A stretch of 64,000 nt of DNA from Pseudochelatococcus sp050946405 (lineage in GTDB: Bacteria; Pseudomonadota; Alphaproteobacteria; Rhizobiales; Beijerinckiaceae), in contig NZ_JBMNUS010000002.1 in the NCBI RefSeq assembly GCF_050946405.1, positions 62,001 through 126,000 of the forward strand. Direction: 5' to 3'. Shown here in pieces: positions 1 through 8,652 of the stretch. The notes beneath the pieces are model-generated. The model was not told where the DNA came from. It saw only the letters and a list, made by a program, of their open reading frames with translations, and did not search any database. The first letter of the stretch is position 1. Every line of letters begins with the position of its first letter. The translations under genes were made by a program, and so were the position numbers.

Positions 1-631
1 CGTCGATCCCGCCGAGGTCGCCGAACTGCTGCTGGAACACGGCGAGGAAGCCGCGCCCGGCGAAGACGCCACCGAGGGCGCGGCGATCGGGAGCGCTGCT
101 TCCGGCCATATAGCCCTTGGCATTCACACGCTCACGGCCGATCTCGTCGATCCGCTGCACCGGTTGCTGGCGCTGCCCGACCGGCCGCGGGACATCGCCG
201 TGCTGGCGCCGCTGATCCGCCGCGAGATCACCTGGTTGCTGCTCAATGGGCCGATGGGCGCCGCGCTGCGCGAGATCGGCCTTGCCGACAGCCGCATGGC
301 GCGGATCGGCAGGGCCGTCGCCCGCATCCGCGAGAGCTTCGCCGAACCCTTGAGCGTGCCTGCTCTCGCCGCCCTCGCCGGCATGAGCCCGGCGACGTTC
401 CACCGCCATTTCAAGGCGGCGACGGCCATGACGCCGGTGCAGTACCAGAAGCAGCTTCGTTTGCAGGAGGCGCGCCGGCTGCTGCTGGCGCAAGGCGCGG
501 GCGTCGCACAGGTGGGGTTCGCCATCGGTTACGAAAGCGCCTCGCAGTTCAGCCGCGACTACCGCCGCCTGTTCGGCGCTCCGCCGGGGCGCGACGGCGC
601 CGGCCTGCGCCGCACCATGCCGGCCGGATAG
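1..631 (+). CDS. AraC family transcriptional regulator, C-terminal part (5' end outside window)
   Basis: The reading frame is already open at base 2, so the N-terminus is missing. The visible ~209 residues hold the end of an AraC N-terminal sensing region and then a complete C-terminal double helix-turn-helix: helix one around LSVPALAALAGMSPATFHRHF and helix two around VAQVGFAIGYESASQFSRDYRR, ending near residue 209. The arrangement fits the YqhC-like AraC_N subgroup, but that rests on the short visible piece. The target is not identifiable from this window. The gene ends at a TAG and is followed by a perfect inverted repeat. Confidence 0.85.
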   Translation, partial: VDPAEVAELLLEHGEEAAPGEDATEGAAIGSAASGHIALGIHTLTADLVDPLHRLLALPDRPRDIAVLAPLIRREITWLLLNGPMGAALREIGLADSRMARIGRAVARIRESFAEPLSVPALAALAGMSPATFHRHFKAATAMTPVQYQKQLRLQEARRLLLAQGAGVAQVGFAIGYESASQFSRDYRRLFGAPPGRDGAGLRRTMPAG

Positions 632-637
632 AGCGGT

Positions 638-671
638 TTGCGTTCAAGCCGATCGATCGATTTGAACGCAA
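638..671. repeat. Perfect 10-bp inverted repeat after the araC-like gene
   Basis: Arms TTGCGTTCAA (638-647) and TTGAACGCAA (662-671) are separated by 14 bases. It lies 6 bases after the stop codon and can fold as a stem-loop. No T-tract follows on the plus strand, so it is a weak candidate for an intrinsic terminator. It may act as an mRNA 3'-end hairpin or be a dispersed repeat. Confidence 0.6.
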
Positions 672-962
672 GTTGCGGTAAAAATATAGAATTTGGAGCG
701 GCGTGACGACTCCACCTGAATACGCGCCGCAATGTGACGATCAGTCCGTCGACGATCCGTCTGCGTGCCGGCGCTATGCCTGCATGTTGGACTACCGGAA
801 TGTCCTGGCTGAGAACGTGAAGGCGGAACCCGTCGCTGACGCTGATCGTCAGACTGGCCGGCCGACCGGCTCGGGACCACGCCCGCAGCGCTTCCGACGC
901 CCGTCTCCCCCGGCCCGGCGCAGGAGTAACGGCGGCGCGCAATGGCTGTTGCGAATGGGCGC

Positions 963-993
963 AAAAAACCCGCCGCAACGGTGTTGCGGCGGG
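963..993 (-). terminator. Intrinsic terminator of the trcR-like gene
   Basis: A perfect 11-bp stem, CCCGCCGCAAC (969-979) with GTTGCGGCGGG (983-993), has a 3-nt loop. On the minus strand it is followed by TTTTTT (963-968). It lies 33 bases past the stop codon of the minus-strand DUF1013 gene. This is a textbook rho-independent terminator. Confidence 0.9.
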
Positions 994-1026
994 CGGGATG
1001 ATGGCGGGGCGGGTGTCGCCCGTCGG

Positions 1027-1836
1027 TCAGGGCTGGTCGTCGTTGTCGCGGTTGCTGGAGAAGACGCCGCCGAGGTCGACCGAATCGGCGCTGTCGTGCG
1101 CATCGTCATCTTCCGCGCCGTCTTCATCGTCGCGCTTGAGAGTCTTGAGCTTGGCGAACACGCTGTCGACGTCGATTTCTTCCTCTCCGCGACGGGACGG
1201 GGCGGCATCGCCGAAGGGCTGGCCGAAGCCACCCTCCCGGTTGTCCGGTGCGGTCGAGATTTCCGTGGGCAGGAGGCTTTGGCCGCTGTCGACCTGCGGA
1301 CGCGGCGGTGCGTCCTTGGCCGAGCGGGAAACCTCGAAATCGAGATCGATCTGCGAGCACAGGCCCAGCGTCACCGGGTCGGAAGGCGTCAGGTTGGCCG
1401 AGTTCCAGTGCGTGCGGTCGCGGATCTGCTCGATGGTCGTCTTGGTGGTGCCGACGAGGCGCATGATCTGCGCGTCCTTCAGCTCCGGGTGGTTGCGCAG
1501 CAGCCACAGGATGGCGTTCGGCCTGTCCTGCCGGCGGGAGACGGGCGTGTAGCGCGGCCCGCGGCGGCGCTTGGCCTCCGGCAGCTTGACCTTGGGCGGC
1601 GCGAGGCGCAGCACATGGGCCGCATTCGCCTCGCCGCGTGCGATCTCCTCGCGCGTGAGCTGGCCGGTGACGGTGGGATCGAGGCCCTTGATGCCGGCCG
1701 CAACCTCGCCGTCGGCGATGCCCTTCACTTCAAGCGGATGCAGCTTGCAGAATTCGGCGATCTGCGTGAACGTCAAGGCCGTGTTGTCGACGAGCCAAAC
1801 GGCCGTCGCCTTGGGCATCAGCGGTCCGGTGCTCAT
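1027..1836 (-). CDS. trcR: DUF1013 family cell cycle regulator (TrcR-like)
   Basis: This is a 269-residue cytosolic protein. The N-terminal two thirds match the alphaproteobacterial DUF1013 family, with an HTH-like stretch around LTFTQIAEFCKLHPLEVKGI and a second around ILWLLRNHPELKDAQIMRL. The last ~60 residues are acidic, low-complexity and probably disordered. The start at 1836 was chosen over an upstream in-frame ATG because AAGGAG sits 8 bases before it and conserved sequence begins at MPKATAVW. Family members are annotated as cell-cycle transcriptional regulators; the role here is inferred from that. It is a single-gene unit with its own promoter (2034-2062) and terminator. Confidence 0.88.
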   Translation of the reverse strand: MSTGPLMPKATAVWLVDNTALTFTQIAEFCKLHPLEVKGIADGEVAAGIKGLDPTVTGQLTREEIARGEANAAHVLRLAPPKVKLPEAKRRRGPRYTPVSRRQDRPNAILWLLRNHPELKDAQIMRLVGTTKTTIEQIRDRTHWNSANLTPSDPVTLGLCSQIDLDFEVSRSAKDAPPRPQVDSGQSLLPTEISTAPDNREGGFGQPFGDAAPSRRGEEEIDVDSVFAKLKTLKRDDEDGAEDDDAHDSADSVDLGGVFSSNRDNDDQP

Positions 1837-2033
1837 GAGGTTGGCTCCTTGCATTGTCCATCGCGGCGCGGCGATGTTGCGGCTATGGGCCGCCGGGCGG
1901 GGAACGCCGCCTGCCCGACGCCGCGCGCGGCATCCCGCGCGGCATGGAGGCAAGGCAAAATTCCCCGCGTTCCGGCCCGGCCTTTTCGGCCGGGGCGGTC
2001 AGCGACCACCAGATTGATGGGAAGACTGTTCCG

Positions 2034-2062
2034 AATATAGGCAAGGGCGGCCGAAATGGCAA
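2034..2062 (-). promoter_or_regulatory. Sigma-70-type promoter for the trcR-like gene
   Basis: On the minus strand, TTGCCA (2062-2057) and TATATT (2039-2034) are separated by 17 bases; each differs from consensus at one position. The predicted start lies near 2027, giving a leader of about 190 nt before the ATG at 1836. Confidence 0.6.
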
Positions 2063-2097
2063 TTGATCCCTCACGCAAAAATGCGAAAAGCGCCGTC

Positions 2098-2120
2098 GAT
2101 CGGGGATGGCGCCCCCGATC
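2098..2120 (-). terminator. Hairpin downstream of yebC, probable terminator
   Basis: GATCGGGG (2098-2105) pairs with CCCCGATC (2113-2120). On the minus strand the hairpin follows the yebC stop by about 40 bases, and T-rich sequence (TTTT, then TTTTT) follows after a short gap. The T-tract is not immediately adjacent, so termination is likely but not certain. Confidence 0.55.
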
Positions 2121-2161
2121 CTTCATTCGCGCTGACCGTTTTCCCCTCAACGGCGCGGCCG

Positions 2162-2908
2162 TCATCCCGCCAGCTTGGCGAGCAGCGTGTCGGAGAACTG
2201 CGCGTTCGTGTAGACGTTCTGAACGTCGTCGCCGTCTTCGAGCACTTCGATGAGACGCAGCACCTTTTCGCCCGCCTCGTCGTCGACCGCCACGTCGTTC
2301 TGCGCCTTCCAGATCAGCTTCGAGGCGCGCGGCTCGCCGAACTTCGCTTCCAGCGCCTTCGAGACGGCGGCGAGCGAGCTTTGCTCGCAATAGATCTCGT
2401 GCGTCTCCTCGTTGGAGGCCACATCGTCCGCGCCCGCGTCGATGGCGGCTTCCAGCACCGTGTCGGCGTCGCCGACGCTCGCGGGGAACTCGATGAAGCC
2501 GACGCGGTCGAACATGAACGACACCGCGCCCGTTTCGGCCAGATTGCCGCCCGCCTTCGTGAAGGAGGACCGCACGTCCGAGGCGGTGCGGTTGCGGTTG
2601 TCGGTCATCGCCTCGACGATGAGGGCGGTGCCGCCGGGGCCGTAGCCTTCGTAGCGGATTTCCTCGTAGTTCTCGCCGTCGTTACCGGCCGCCTTCTTGA
2701 TGGCGCGCTCGATATTGTCCTTGGGCATGTTTTCGGCCCGCGCGGCAAGGATCGCGGCGCGCAGGCGCGGGTTCATGCCGGGATCGGGCAAGCCGAGCTT
2801 GGCGGCGACGGTGATTTCACGCGCAAGCTTGGCGAACAGCTTGGAGCGCACCGCGTCCTGCTTGCCCTTGCGGTGCATGATGTTTTTAAACTGCGAATGT
2901 CCTGCCAC
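2162..2908 (-). CDS. yebC: YebC/PmpR family protein
   Basis: This 248-residue protein matches the YebC/PmpR family over its whole length. The N-terminus MAGHSQFKNIMHRKGKQD is diagnostic, followed by the NMPKDNIERAIKKA segment and the EGYGPGGTALIVEAMTDNRNRT segment. Family members are DNA-binding regulators or, by more recent work, translation factors that help ribosomes through proline-rich stretches; the sequence cannot decide between these. In many proteobacteria yebC sits next to ruvC, but no ruv gene is beside it here. It stands alone, with a hairpin downstream. Confidence 0.95.
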   Translation of the reverse strand: MAGHSQFKNIMHRKGKQDAVRSKLFAKLAREITVAAKLGLPDPGMNPRLRAAILAARAENMPKDNIERAIKKAAGNDGENYEEIRYEGYGPGGTALIVEAMTDNRNRTASDVRSSFTKAGGNLAETGAVSFMFDRVGFIEFPASVGDADTVLEAAIDAGADDVASNEETHEIYCEQSSLAAVSKALEAKFGEPRASKLIWKAQNDVAVDDEAGEKVLRLIEVLEDGDDVQNVYTNAQFSDTLLAKLAG

Positions 2909-3066
2909 GGTTGCCTCCGAAATGCGGGCGGCGCGGCAGGGCGCAGTCAGCCTGACCGGCCGGCCCGGATAATGCGGTCGATGCTTGTGGTATTGCGCAT
3001 AACCGCAAAAACCCGACCGCGCAACCCGGCGTCGCCGATGACGGCGGCCCGCGCCGCCGCCATCGG

Positions 3067-3108
3067 CAGGTTCTCACTTGCAAGTTCTCATTTGCAAGTT
3101 CTCATTTG
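3067..3108. repeat. Three tandem 14-bp units spanning the echA stop codon
   Basis: The units are CAGGTTCTCACTTG (3067-3080), CAAGTTCTCATTTG (3081-3094) and an identical second copy (3095-3108). The stop codon of the minus-strand enoyl-CoA hydratase gene (3102-3104) lies inside the last unit, so the array extends from the gene's 3' end into the intergenic space. Confidence 0.9.
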
Positions 3109-3890
3109 TCGGTGAAGACGGGCGGGCGCTTCTCGATGAAGGCGGTCATGCCTTCCTTCTGGTCGTCGAGCGCGAAGAGCGAGTGGAACACGCGCCGCTC
3201 GAACCGCAGGCCCTCCGCCAGCGTGGTCTCCGTCGCGCGGTCCACCGCTTCCTTGGCGATCAGCGCCACGGGCAGCGAGTAGGACGCGATGGTGCGCGCG
3301 GCCTCGATGGCCTCGTCGAGCAGCTTGTCGGCCGGCACCACGCGCGCCACGAGCCCCGCGCGCTCGGCTTCCTCCGCCCCCATCATGCGGCCGGTGAGCA
3401 CGAGGTCCATCGCCTTGGCGCGGCCCACGAGGCGGGTGAGGCGCTGGCTGCCGCCCATGCCGGGGATGACGCCGAGCTTGATCTCCGGCTGGCCGAATTT
3501 CGCCGTATCGGCGGCGATGATGAAGTCCGCCGTCATGGCGAGCTCGCAGCCGCCGCCGAGCGCGAAGCCCGCCACCGCCGCGATCACCGGCTTGCGGGTG
3601 GCGGCGAAGCGCTCCCACGCGCCGAACCAGTCGGCGAGATACATGTCGATGTAGCCCTGCGGCTGCATCTCCTTGATGTCCGCGCCGGCGGCAAACGCCT
3701 TTTCCGAGCCCGTGATGACGATGGCGCCGACAGACGGATCGCTGTCGAAAGCGGCCGCGGCGTGAAGCACTTCCTCCGTCAACTGGCGGTTGATGGCGTT
3801 CAGCGCCTTGGGGCGGTTGAGCGTGATCAGGCCGACGCGGCCACGCTCGCCTTCGCCGCGCACTTCGGTGAGAATCGTCTCATAAGTCAT
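3102..3890 (-). CDS. Enoyl-CoA hydratase
   Basis: This 262-residue protein of the crotonase superfamily adds water to 2-enoyl-CoA. The oxyanion-hole motif FAAGADIKEM is at residues ~66-75. Both catalytic glutamates of the hydratase branch are visible, in GGGCELAM and in GQPEIKLG, so this is a true hydratase rather than a hydrolase or isomerase. Its ATG overlaps the end of mmsB by 4 bases (ATGA), so it is the third gene of mmsA-mmsB-echA. There it most likely hydrates methacrylyl-CoA in valine breakdown. The C-terminal codons fall inside a 14-bp tandem array. Confidence 0.93.
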   Translation of the reverse strand: MTYETILTEVRGEGERGRVGLITLNRPKALNAINRQLTEEVLHAAAAFDSDPSVGAIVITGSEKAFAAGADIKEMQPQGYIDMYLADWFGAWERFAATRKPVIAAVAGFALGGGCELAMTADFIIAADTAKFGQPEIKLGVIPGMGGSQRLTRLVGRAKAMDLVLTGRMMGAEEAERAGLVARVVPADKLLDEAIEAARTIASYSLPVALIAKEAVDRATETTLAEGLRFERRVFHSLFALDDQKEGMTAFIEKRPPVFTDK

Positions 3891-4813
3891 GATGCCTGCT
3901 CTCCTTCCTTGCCGCCTTCGCTCCTGCCGGCGGGTTCGCCGCGCAGGAAGCGGATGATGGCTGAGAAATCCTCATTGCCATGGCCCAATTTGGCGAAGAG
4001 GTCAAACAGTTGTGTGGCGTGCGCGCCGAGCGGCGTCGCGGCCCCTGCCGAGAGCGCCGCGTCCTGCGACAGCTTCATGTCCTTGAGCATCAAGGCCGCC
4101 GCGAAGCCGGGCTTGTAATCGCGGTTGGCGGGCGAGGCCGGCACGGGGCCGGGCACCGGGCAGTTCGTCGTCAGCGCCCAGCACTGGCCCGACGACGTGG
4201 AGGCCACGTTGAACAGCGCCTCGTGGGTGAGGCCGAGTTTCTCACCCAGCACGAAGGCTTCCGCGACGCCGATCATCGAAATGCCGAGAATCATGTTGTT
4301 GCAGATCTTGGCCGCCTGGCCCGCGCCCGCGTCTCCGCAATGCACGGCGCGCCGGCCCATCGCCAGCAGGACCGGCTCCGCGCGCGTGAAGGCCGCCGCC
4401 GCGCCGCCGGCCATGAAGGTGAGCGTGGCCGCCGCCGCGCCCACCGTGCCGCCGGACACCGGCGCGTCGAGCGTGAGCACGTCCTTGCCCGCCAACAATG
4501 CATGCGCCCGGCGGGCGCTGTCCACGTCGATGGTGGAACTGTCGATCACCAGCGCGCCGGCCTTGACATGCGGCGCGATCTCGTTCCAGACGTTCAGCAC
4601 CAGCCGGCCGTTCGGCAGCATGGTGATGACGATGTCCGCATTCGCCACGGCCTCCGCCGCCGAGGCCGCGATGGAGACGCCCGCGGCCTTCGCCGTCTCC
4701 TGGGCTGCGGGCACGAGATCGAAGCCCGTCACCGCGTGGCCGGCCTTGACCAGATTGGCCGCCATCGGCCCGCCCATGTTGCCGAGCCCGATGAAACCGA
4801 TAGTCGTGCTCAT
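3887..4813 (-). CDS. mmsB: 3-hydroxyisobutyrate dehydrogenase
   Basis: This 308-residue NAD-dependent dehydrogenase oxidises 3-hydroxyisobutyrate to methylmalonate semialdehyde in valine catabolism. The N-terminal Rossmann motif GFIGLGNMGGPMAANL is at residues 6-21. The substrate loop DAPVSGGTVGA and the catalytic lysine in GQAAKICNN are both present. The GC-rich insert around PVPGPVPASP is a variable loop of the family. It is followed directly by echA (4-bp overlap) and lies 81 bp downstream of mmsA, consistent with one operon. Confidence 0.95.
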   Translation of the reverse strand: MSTTIGFIGLGNMGGPMAANLVKAGHAVTGFDLVPAAQETAKAAGVSIAASAAEAVANADIVITMLPNGRLVLNVWNEIAPHVKAGALVIDSSTIDVDSARRAHALLAGKDVLTLDAPVSGGTVGAAAATLTFMAGGAAAAFTRAEPVLLAMGRRAVHCGDAGAGQAAKICNNMILGISMIGVAEAFVLGEKLGLTHEALFNVASTSSGQCWALTTNCPVPGPVPASPANRDYKPGFAAALMLKDMKLSQDAALSAGAATPLGAHATQLFDLFAKLGHGNEDFSAIIRFLRGEPAGRSEGGKEGEQAS

Positions 4814-4894
4814 CTGTCTTCTCCCCGATTTTTCCGTGTTCTTGGTTGAAGATGGAAACGGCCGGCGAAGCCCCGCCGGCCGAAATCCGGAAAA

Positions 4895-6391
4895 TCAGCG
4901 CATGGTCGGGATGACGAATTCCGCCCCGTCCTTGATGCCCGAGGGCCAGCGGGAGGTCACCGTCTTCGTCTTGGTGTAGAAGCGGATCGAATCCGGGCCG
5001 TGCTGGTTGAGGTCGCCGAAGCCCGAGCGCTTCCAGCCGCCGAAGGTGTGATAGGCGATCGGCACCGGGATCGGCACGTTGACGCCCACCATGCCGACGT
5101 TGACGCGCGCCGCGAAGTCGCGCGCCGCATCGCCGTCGCGGGTGAAGATGGCGACGCCGTTGCCGTATTCGTGGTCGGAGGCGAGCGCGAGCCCTTCCTC
5201 ATAGTTCTCCGCGCGCACCACGGAGAGCACCGGCCCGAAGATCTCTTCCTTGTAGATGGTCATGTCGGTGGTCACGTTGTCGAACAGCGAGCCGCCGATG
5301 TAGAAGCCGTTCTCATAGCCTTGCAGCCTGAAGCCGCGCCCGTCCACGAGCAGCGAGGCGCCTTCCTTCACGCCGGCGTCGATGTAGGATTCGACGCGCT
5401 CCAGCGCCTGGCGCGTCACCAGCGGGCCGTAGTCGGCGGCGGCGTCGGTGGCCGGGCCGATGCGCAGCTTTTCCACGCGCGGCGCGAGCTTCTCGATGAG
5501 CCGGTCCGCCGTCTCCTTGCCCACCGGCACCGCGACGGAGATCGCCATGCAGCGCTCGCCCGCCGAGCCGTAGCCCGCGCCGATGAGGGCGTCGACCGTC
5601 TGGTCGAGGTTGGCGTCGGGCATGATGAGGGCGTGGTTCTTCGCGCCGCCGAAGCACTGGGCGCGTTTGCCGGTCTCGGCCGAGCGCGTGTAGATGTATT
5701 GCGCGATCGCCGAGGAGCCGACGAAGCCGACGGCCTTGATGTCCGCGTCGTCGAGGATGGCGTCGACCGCCTCCTTGTCGCCGTTCACCACATTGAGCAC
5801 GCCCGCCGGCAGGCCCGCTTCGAGGAACAGTTCGGCGATGCGCAGCGGCACGGAGGGGTCGCGCTCGGACGGCTTCAGGATCATGGCATTGCCGCAGGCA
5901 AGCGCGGGCGCCGCCTTCCACAGCGGGATCATGGCCGGGAAGTTGAAGGGCGTGATGCCCGCCACCACGCCGAGCGGCTGGCGCATGGAATAGACGTCGA
6001 TGCCGGTGCCGGCGGAATCGGTGTACTCGCCCTTGAGCAGGTGCGGGATGCCGATGGCGAACTCCACCACTTCCAGCCCGCGCTGAATGTCGCCCTTCGC
6101 GTCCGGCACGGTCTTGCCGTGCTCGCTGGCGAGCAGTTCCGCGAGGGAGTCGTATTCCTTGTGGGCGAGTTCGAGGAACTTCATCAGCACGCGGGCGCGC
6201 TTCTGCGGGTTCTGTGCCGCCCAGCCGCGCTGCGCGGCCCTGGCGTTCTCCACCGCCTCGCGCAGTTCCTCGCGGCTCGCCAGCGCCACGCGCGCCTGCA
6301 CTTCACCCGTGGAAGGATTGTAGACGTCCGCGAAACGCCCGCTGCGCCCGGCCACGCGGCGGCCGCCGATGAAATGTCCGATGTCGTTCAT
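4895..6391 (-). CDS. mmsA: Methylmalonate-semialdehyde dehydrogenase (CoA-acylating)
   Basis: This 498-residue ALDH-superfamily enzyme converts methylmalonate semialdehyde to propionyl-CoA, the last step specific to valine. The catalytic cysteine is in GSAGERCMAISV, and the C-terminal TKTKTVTSRWP end is typical of MmsA. The frame stays open upstream, but the start at 6391 (MNDIGHFIGG) is preceded by GGGAG and gives the normal family length. It heads mmsA-mmsB-echA and is transcribed away from a LysR-type gene, which is probably its regulator. Confidence 0.95.
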   Translation of the reverse strand: MNDIGHFIGGRRVAGRSGRFADVYNPSTGEVQARVALASREELREAVENARAAQRGWAAQNPQKRARVLMKFLELAHKEYDSLAELLASEHGKTVPDAKGDIQRGLEVVEFAIGIPHLLKGEYTDSAGTGIDVYSMRQPLGVVAGITPFNFPAMIPLWKAAPALACGNAMILKPSERDPSVPLRIAELFLEAGLPAGVLNVVNGDKEAVDAILDDADIKAVGFVGSSAIAQYIYTRSAETGKRAQCFGGAKNHALIMPDANLDQTVDALIGAGYGSAGERCMAISVAVPVGKETADRLIEKLAPRVEKLRIGPATDAAADYGPLVTRQALERVESYIDAGVKEGASLLVDGRGFRLQGYENGFYIGGSLFDNVTTDMTIYKEEIFGPVLSVVRAENYEEGLALASDHEYGNGVAIFTRDGDAARDFAARVNVGMVGVNVPIPVPIAYHTFGGWKRSGFGDLNQHGPDSIRFYTKTKTVTSRWPSGIKDGAEFVIPTMR

Positions 6392-6439
6392 GATGTCGCT
6401 CCCGGAAGCTGATGCGGATTGATGAAAGTGCCGCATTTG

Positions 6440-6454
6440 GAAATTCTGCATTTC
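6440..6454. promoter_or_regulatory. Dyad in the mmsA/lysR divergent region, candidate LysR box
   Basis: GAAAT-TCTGC-ATTTC is a perfect 5-bp dyad with a 5-bp centre. It lies 49 bases upstream of the mmsA start, in the 178-bp gap between mmsA and the divergent LysR gene. Spacing and AT-rich arms resemble LysR-type sites. The assignment is inference from position only. Confidence 0.4.
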
Positions 6455-6569
6455 TTGTCGTTGCAGTCGGTCCGATTTGTTTGGCATGGATTTCTGCATG
6501 GCGGTACCGGCAAAATTCCGGCATCGTTGTGCAAGGATTCGCATAGGAAACGTCGGGGAGACGCATACG

Positions 6570-7475
6570 TTGGTCCAGCCGTTCAACTGGGATCTGCTGC
6601 AATCCTTTCTCGCCATCGCGCGCGCGGGCCGGCTCACCGTGGCGGCGCGGCGTCTGGGCATCGACCATTCCACCCTGAGCCGGCGCCTTGCCGCGCTGGA
6701 GGCTTCGCTCGGCGCGACGCTCTTCGAGCGCACCATGACCGGCTACACGCTCACCACCCACGGGGAAAACCTGCTCCGGCACGCGGAAGGCATGGAAAGC
6801 ACCGTGATCGCGCTGCAATCGGAGATGGCCGACAGCCGCTCCACCGTCTCGGGCGCGGTGCGGATCGGCGCGCCGGACGGTTTCGGCACCGCCTTCCTCG
6901 CGCCCGCCGTGGGGCGGCTGTCGCAGGCGCATCCGGGGCTCGACATCCAGATCGTCGCGACGCCGCGCAACTTCAGCCTGTCGCAGCGGGAGGCGGATAT
7001 CGCCATCACCCTGTCGCGCCCTTCCCATGGCCGTCTTCACGCGCGGCTGCTCACCGATTACGCGCTCGGGCTCTACGCCGCCGCCGACCGGCGGGAATTA
7101 TGGCAAGACATTGCCACGGTGGAGGATTGCGCCGCGAAACCCTTCATCAGCTACATCGACGACATGATCTTCGCGCCGGAGCTCGACTATCTGTCGTCGG
7201 TGGCGCGCGGCATCGTGCCGCGCATCAAGAGTTCGAACCTCATCGCGCAGTATCAGGCGACGGTGGCGGGCGCGGGCCTGTGCGTGCTGCCGTGTTTTCT
7301 CGTGGCGGGCGACGCGCGGCTGGCGCGCGTGCTGCCCGGTGTGGAACTGACGCGCAGCTTCTGGCTGCTGGTGCACAGCGACATGCGCGATCTGGCGCGC
7401 ATCCGCGTCACCGCCGATTTCATCGCCGACGAGGTGCGCCGGGCGAAGGCGCTGTTCCTGCCCGCGTCAGAATGA
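6570..7475 (+). CDS. LysR family regulator, probable regulator of mmsA operon
   Basis: This is a 301-residue LysR-type regulator. The N-terminal winged HTH includes LTVAARRLGIDHSTLSRRLA and ends in the family hallmark LGATLFERT at about residue 50; a LysR substrate-binding domain follows. I chose the TTG at 6570 because GGGGAG lies 9 bases upstream and the protein then begins at the usual distance from the HTH. ATGs at 6477 and 6486 would add an unconserved ~30 residues. It is divergent from mmsA. Its stop overlaps the stop of the convergent araC-like gene by 9 bp. Target and ligand are inferred from position. Confidence 0.85.
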   Translation: MVQPFNWDLLQSFLAIARAGRLTVAARRLGIDHSTLSRRLAALEASLGATLFERTMTGYTLTTHGENLLRHAEGMESTVIALQSEMADSRSTVSGAVRIGAPDGFGTAFLAPAVGRLSQAHPGLDIQIVATPRNFSLSQREADIAITLSRPSHGRLHARLLTDYALGLYAAADRRELWQDIATVEDCAAKPFISYIDDMIFAPELDYLSSVARGIVPRIKSSNLIAQYQATVAGAGLCVLPCFLVAGDARLARVLPGVELTRSFWLLVHSDMRDLARIRVTADFIADEVRRAKALFLPASE

Positions 7476-8552
7476 AGGCTGGCCATCCGCTCGTTTCTGC
7501 CGGCGGTAGGCGTCGGGCGTCAGCTCCGTCCATTTGCGAAAGGCGCGGTGAAAGGCGCTGGGCTCGGCGAAACCGAGATCGGCGGCGATGTCGCCGATGC
7601 GTCTGTCGGTTGACGCAAGCGCCGTGAACGCCAGCTCGCGGCGGAGTTCGTCCTTGATCTCGGCATAGCCCTCGCCCTCCCGCCGCAGCTTGCGGCGCAG
7701 GGTGGAGGGCGGCACGCGCAGGATTTTCGCCATGCCCTCGAAGTCGGGCCACAGCGCCGGCGGCATGCCGTTGAGTCGCGCCCGCACATCGGCGTTGAGG
7801 CCGGAATCGTAGCGGTAGCGGATGAGGATGTTGGCGGGCGCGCGGCGCAGGAACTCCTTCAGCGCCGCTTCCGTGCGGTTGACCGGCAGACGCAGGAAAC
7901 GCGCGTCGAAGGCAAGCACGCTACGCGCGCAATCGAAGGTGACGGGCGCGCCGAAGAACAGGCGATAGTCGCTGCCGCTTTGCGGCTCCGGCCCGCGAAA
8001 ATCCACGCGCCGCAGCGGCAGCCGCCGCCCCACCAGCCAGCAGGCAAGGCCATGTAGCACGATCCAGTAGGCGCGGTAGGCGAAGGCCGAACGCGCCGGC
8101 GACGTCTCGTGCAGGGTGATGATGGCGAGGCCGTCTTCCACCGTGAGCACGCCGCGCGGCTCGTCGATGATCAGCGTCAGGAACCGCAGCGTCCGCCGCA
8201 GCGCCCGCTCCAGATCGGGACTGTCGCGCACCGCGCGGCCGATCATGGTGAAGCTGCCCGGCCGCATGGCGCGCGCGCCGAAGCCGAAATATTCGTCCCG
8301 CAGGGCGTCGGCGATGCCGAGCCACAGGGCGCCGTACTGATCCGCCGTGACATACCCCTGCGGCCGGGCAAGCTCGCTCGGCGTGATGCCCGCCATCCGC
8401 AGCACCGGCAGGACATCGAGCCCGCGCTCGCGCATCGGCTCCAGCGCCTCCTGCACGAAGCCGAGGGTGATCATCCGCCGCTCCGGGCGGGCTCCCGTCT
8501 GGAGGGCGGGCCGTGGGTCGGCGGCCGGAGATTTTATGGCAAAATCGCTCAT
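7467..8552 (-). CDS. AraC family regulator, probable regulator of the adjacent acyl-CoA operon
   Basis: This 361-residue protein has an N-terminal ~200-residue arabinose-binding-like (PF12625-type) domain and a C-terminal AraC HTH pair around MAKILRVPPSTLRRKLRREG and IGDIAADLGFAEPSAFHRAFRKW. The start at 8552 (MSDFAIKSP) was preferred over an ATG 20 codons upstream because AGGAA precedes it. It faces away from the acyl-CoA ligase operon beginning at 8794, the usual layout for a local activator. A second protein of the same architecture controls the other side of the liu operon (31709-32785). Confidence 0.85.
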   Translation of the reverse strand: MSDFAIKSPAADPRPALQTGARPERRMITLGFVQEALEPMRERGLDVLPVLRMAGITPSELARPQGYVTADQYGALWLGIADALRDEYFGFGARAMRPGSFTMIGRAVRDSPDLERALRRTLRFLTLIIDEPRGVLTVEDGLAIITLHETSPARSAFAYRAYWIVLHGLACWLVGRRLPLRRVDFRGPEPQSGSDYRLFFGAPVTFDCARSVLAFDARFLRLPVNRTEAALKEFLRRAPANILIRYRYDSGLNADVRARLNGMPPALWPDFEGMAKILRVPPSTLRRKLRREGEGYAEIKDELRRELAFTALASTDRRIGDIAADLGFAEPSAFHRAFRKWTELTPDAYRRQKRADGQPSF

Positions 8553-8652
8553 ATCATTCCTGCAAGTTCCGTCATTGAATGCCACATCGTTGCGCGATAG
8601 CACAATGGGCAAAGAGAAGTTTTACGTGCGACCAATTGCTGTTCATCGCCAC

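Larger units (their letters stand above)
632..1026. other. Intergenic region between convergent genes
   Basis: The region holds the inverted repeat at 638-671 and the trcR terminator at 963-993. I see no supportable gene in the remaining ~290 bases. The open frames here have no ribosome binding site and no recognisable product. Confidence 0.6.
1837..2161. other. Intergenic region, trcR leader and promoter
   Basis: The region holds the long GC-rich leader of the trcR-like gene, its promoter at 2034-2062 and the yebC terminator hairpin at 2098-2120. I recognise no gene or known riboswitch in the leader. Confidence 0.55.

Noticed and set aside
703..2040. Long plus-strand open frame (445 codons) over the trcR-like gene
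   Set aside because: It lies antisense to a convincing DUF1013 gene, is arginine-rich without motifs, and results from the high GC content.
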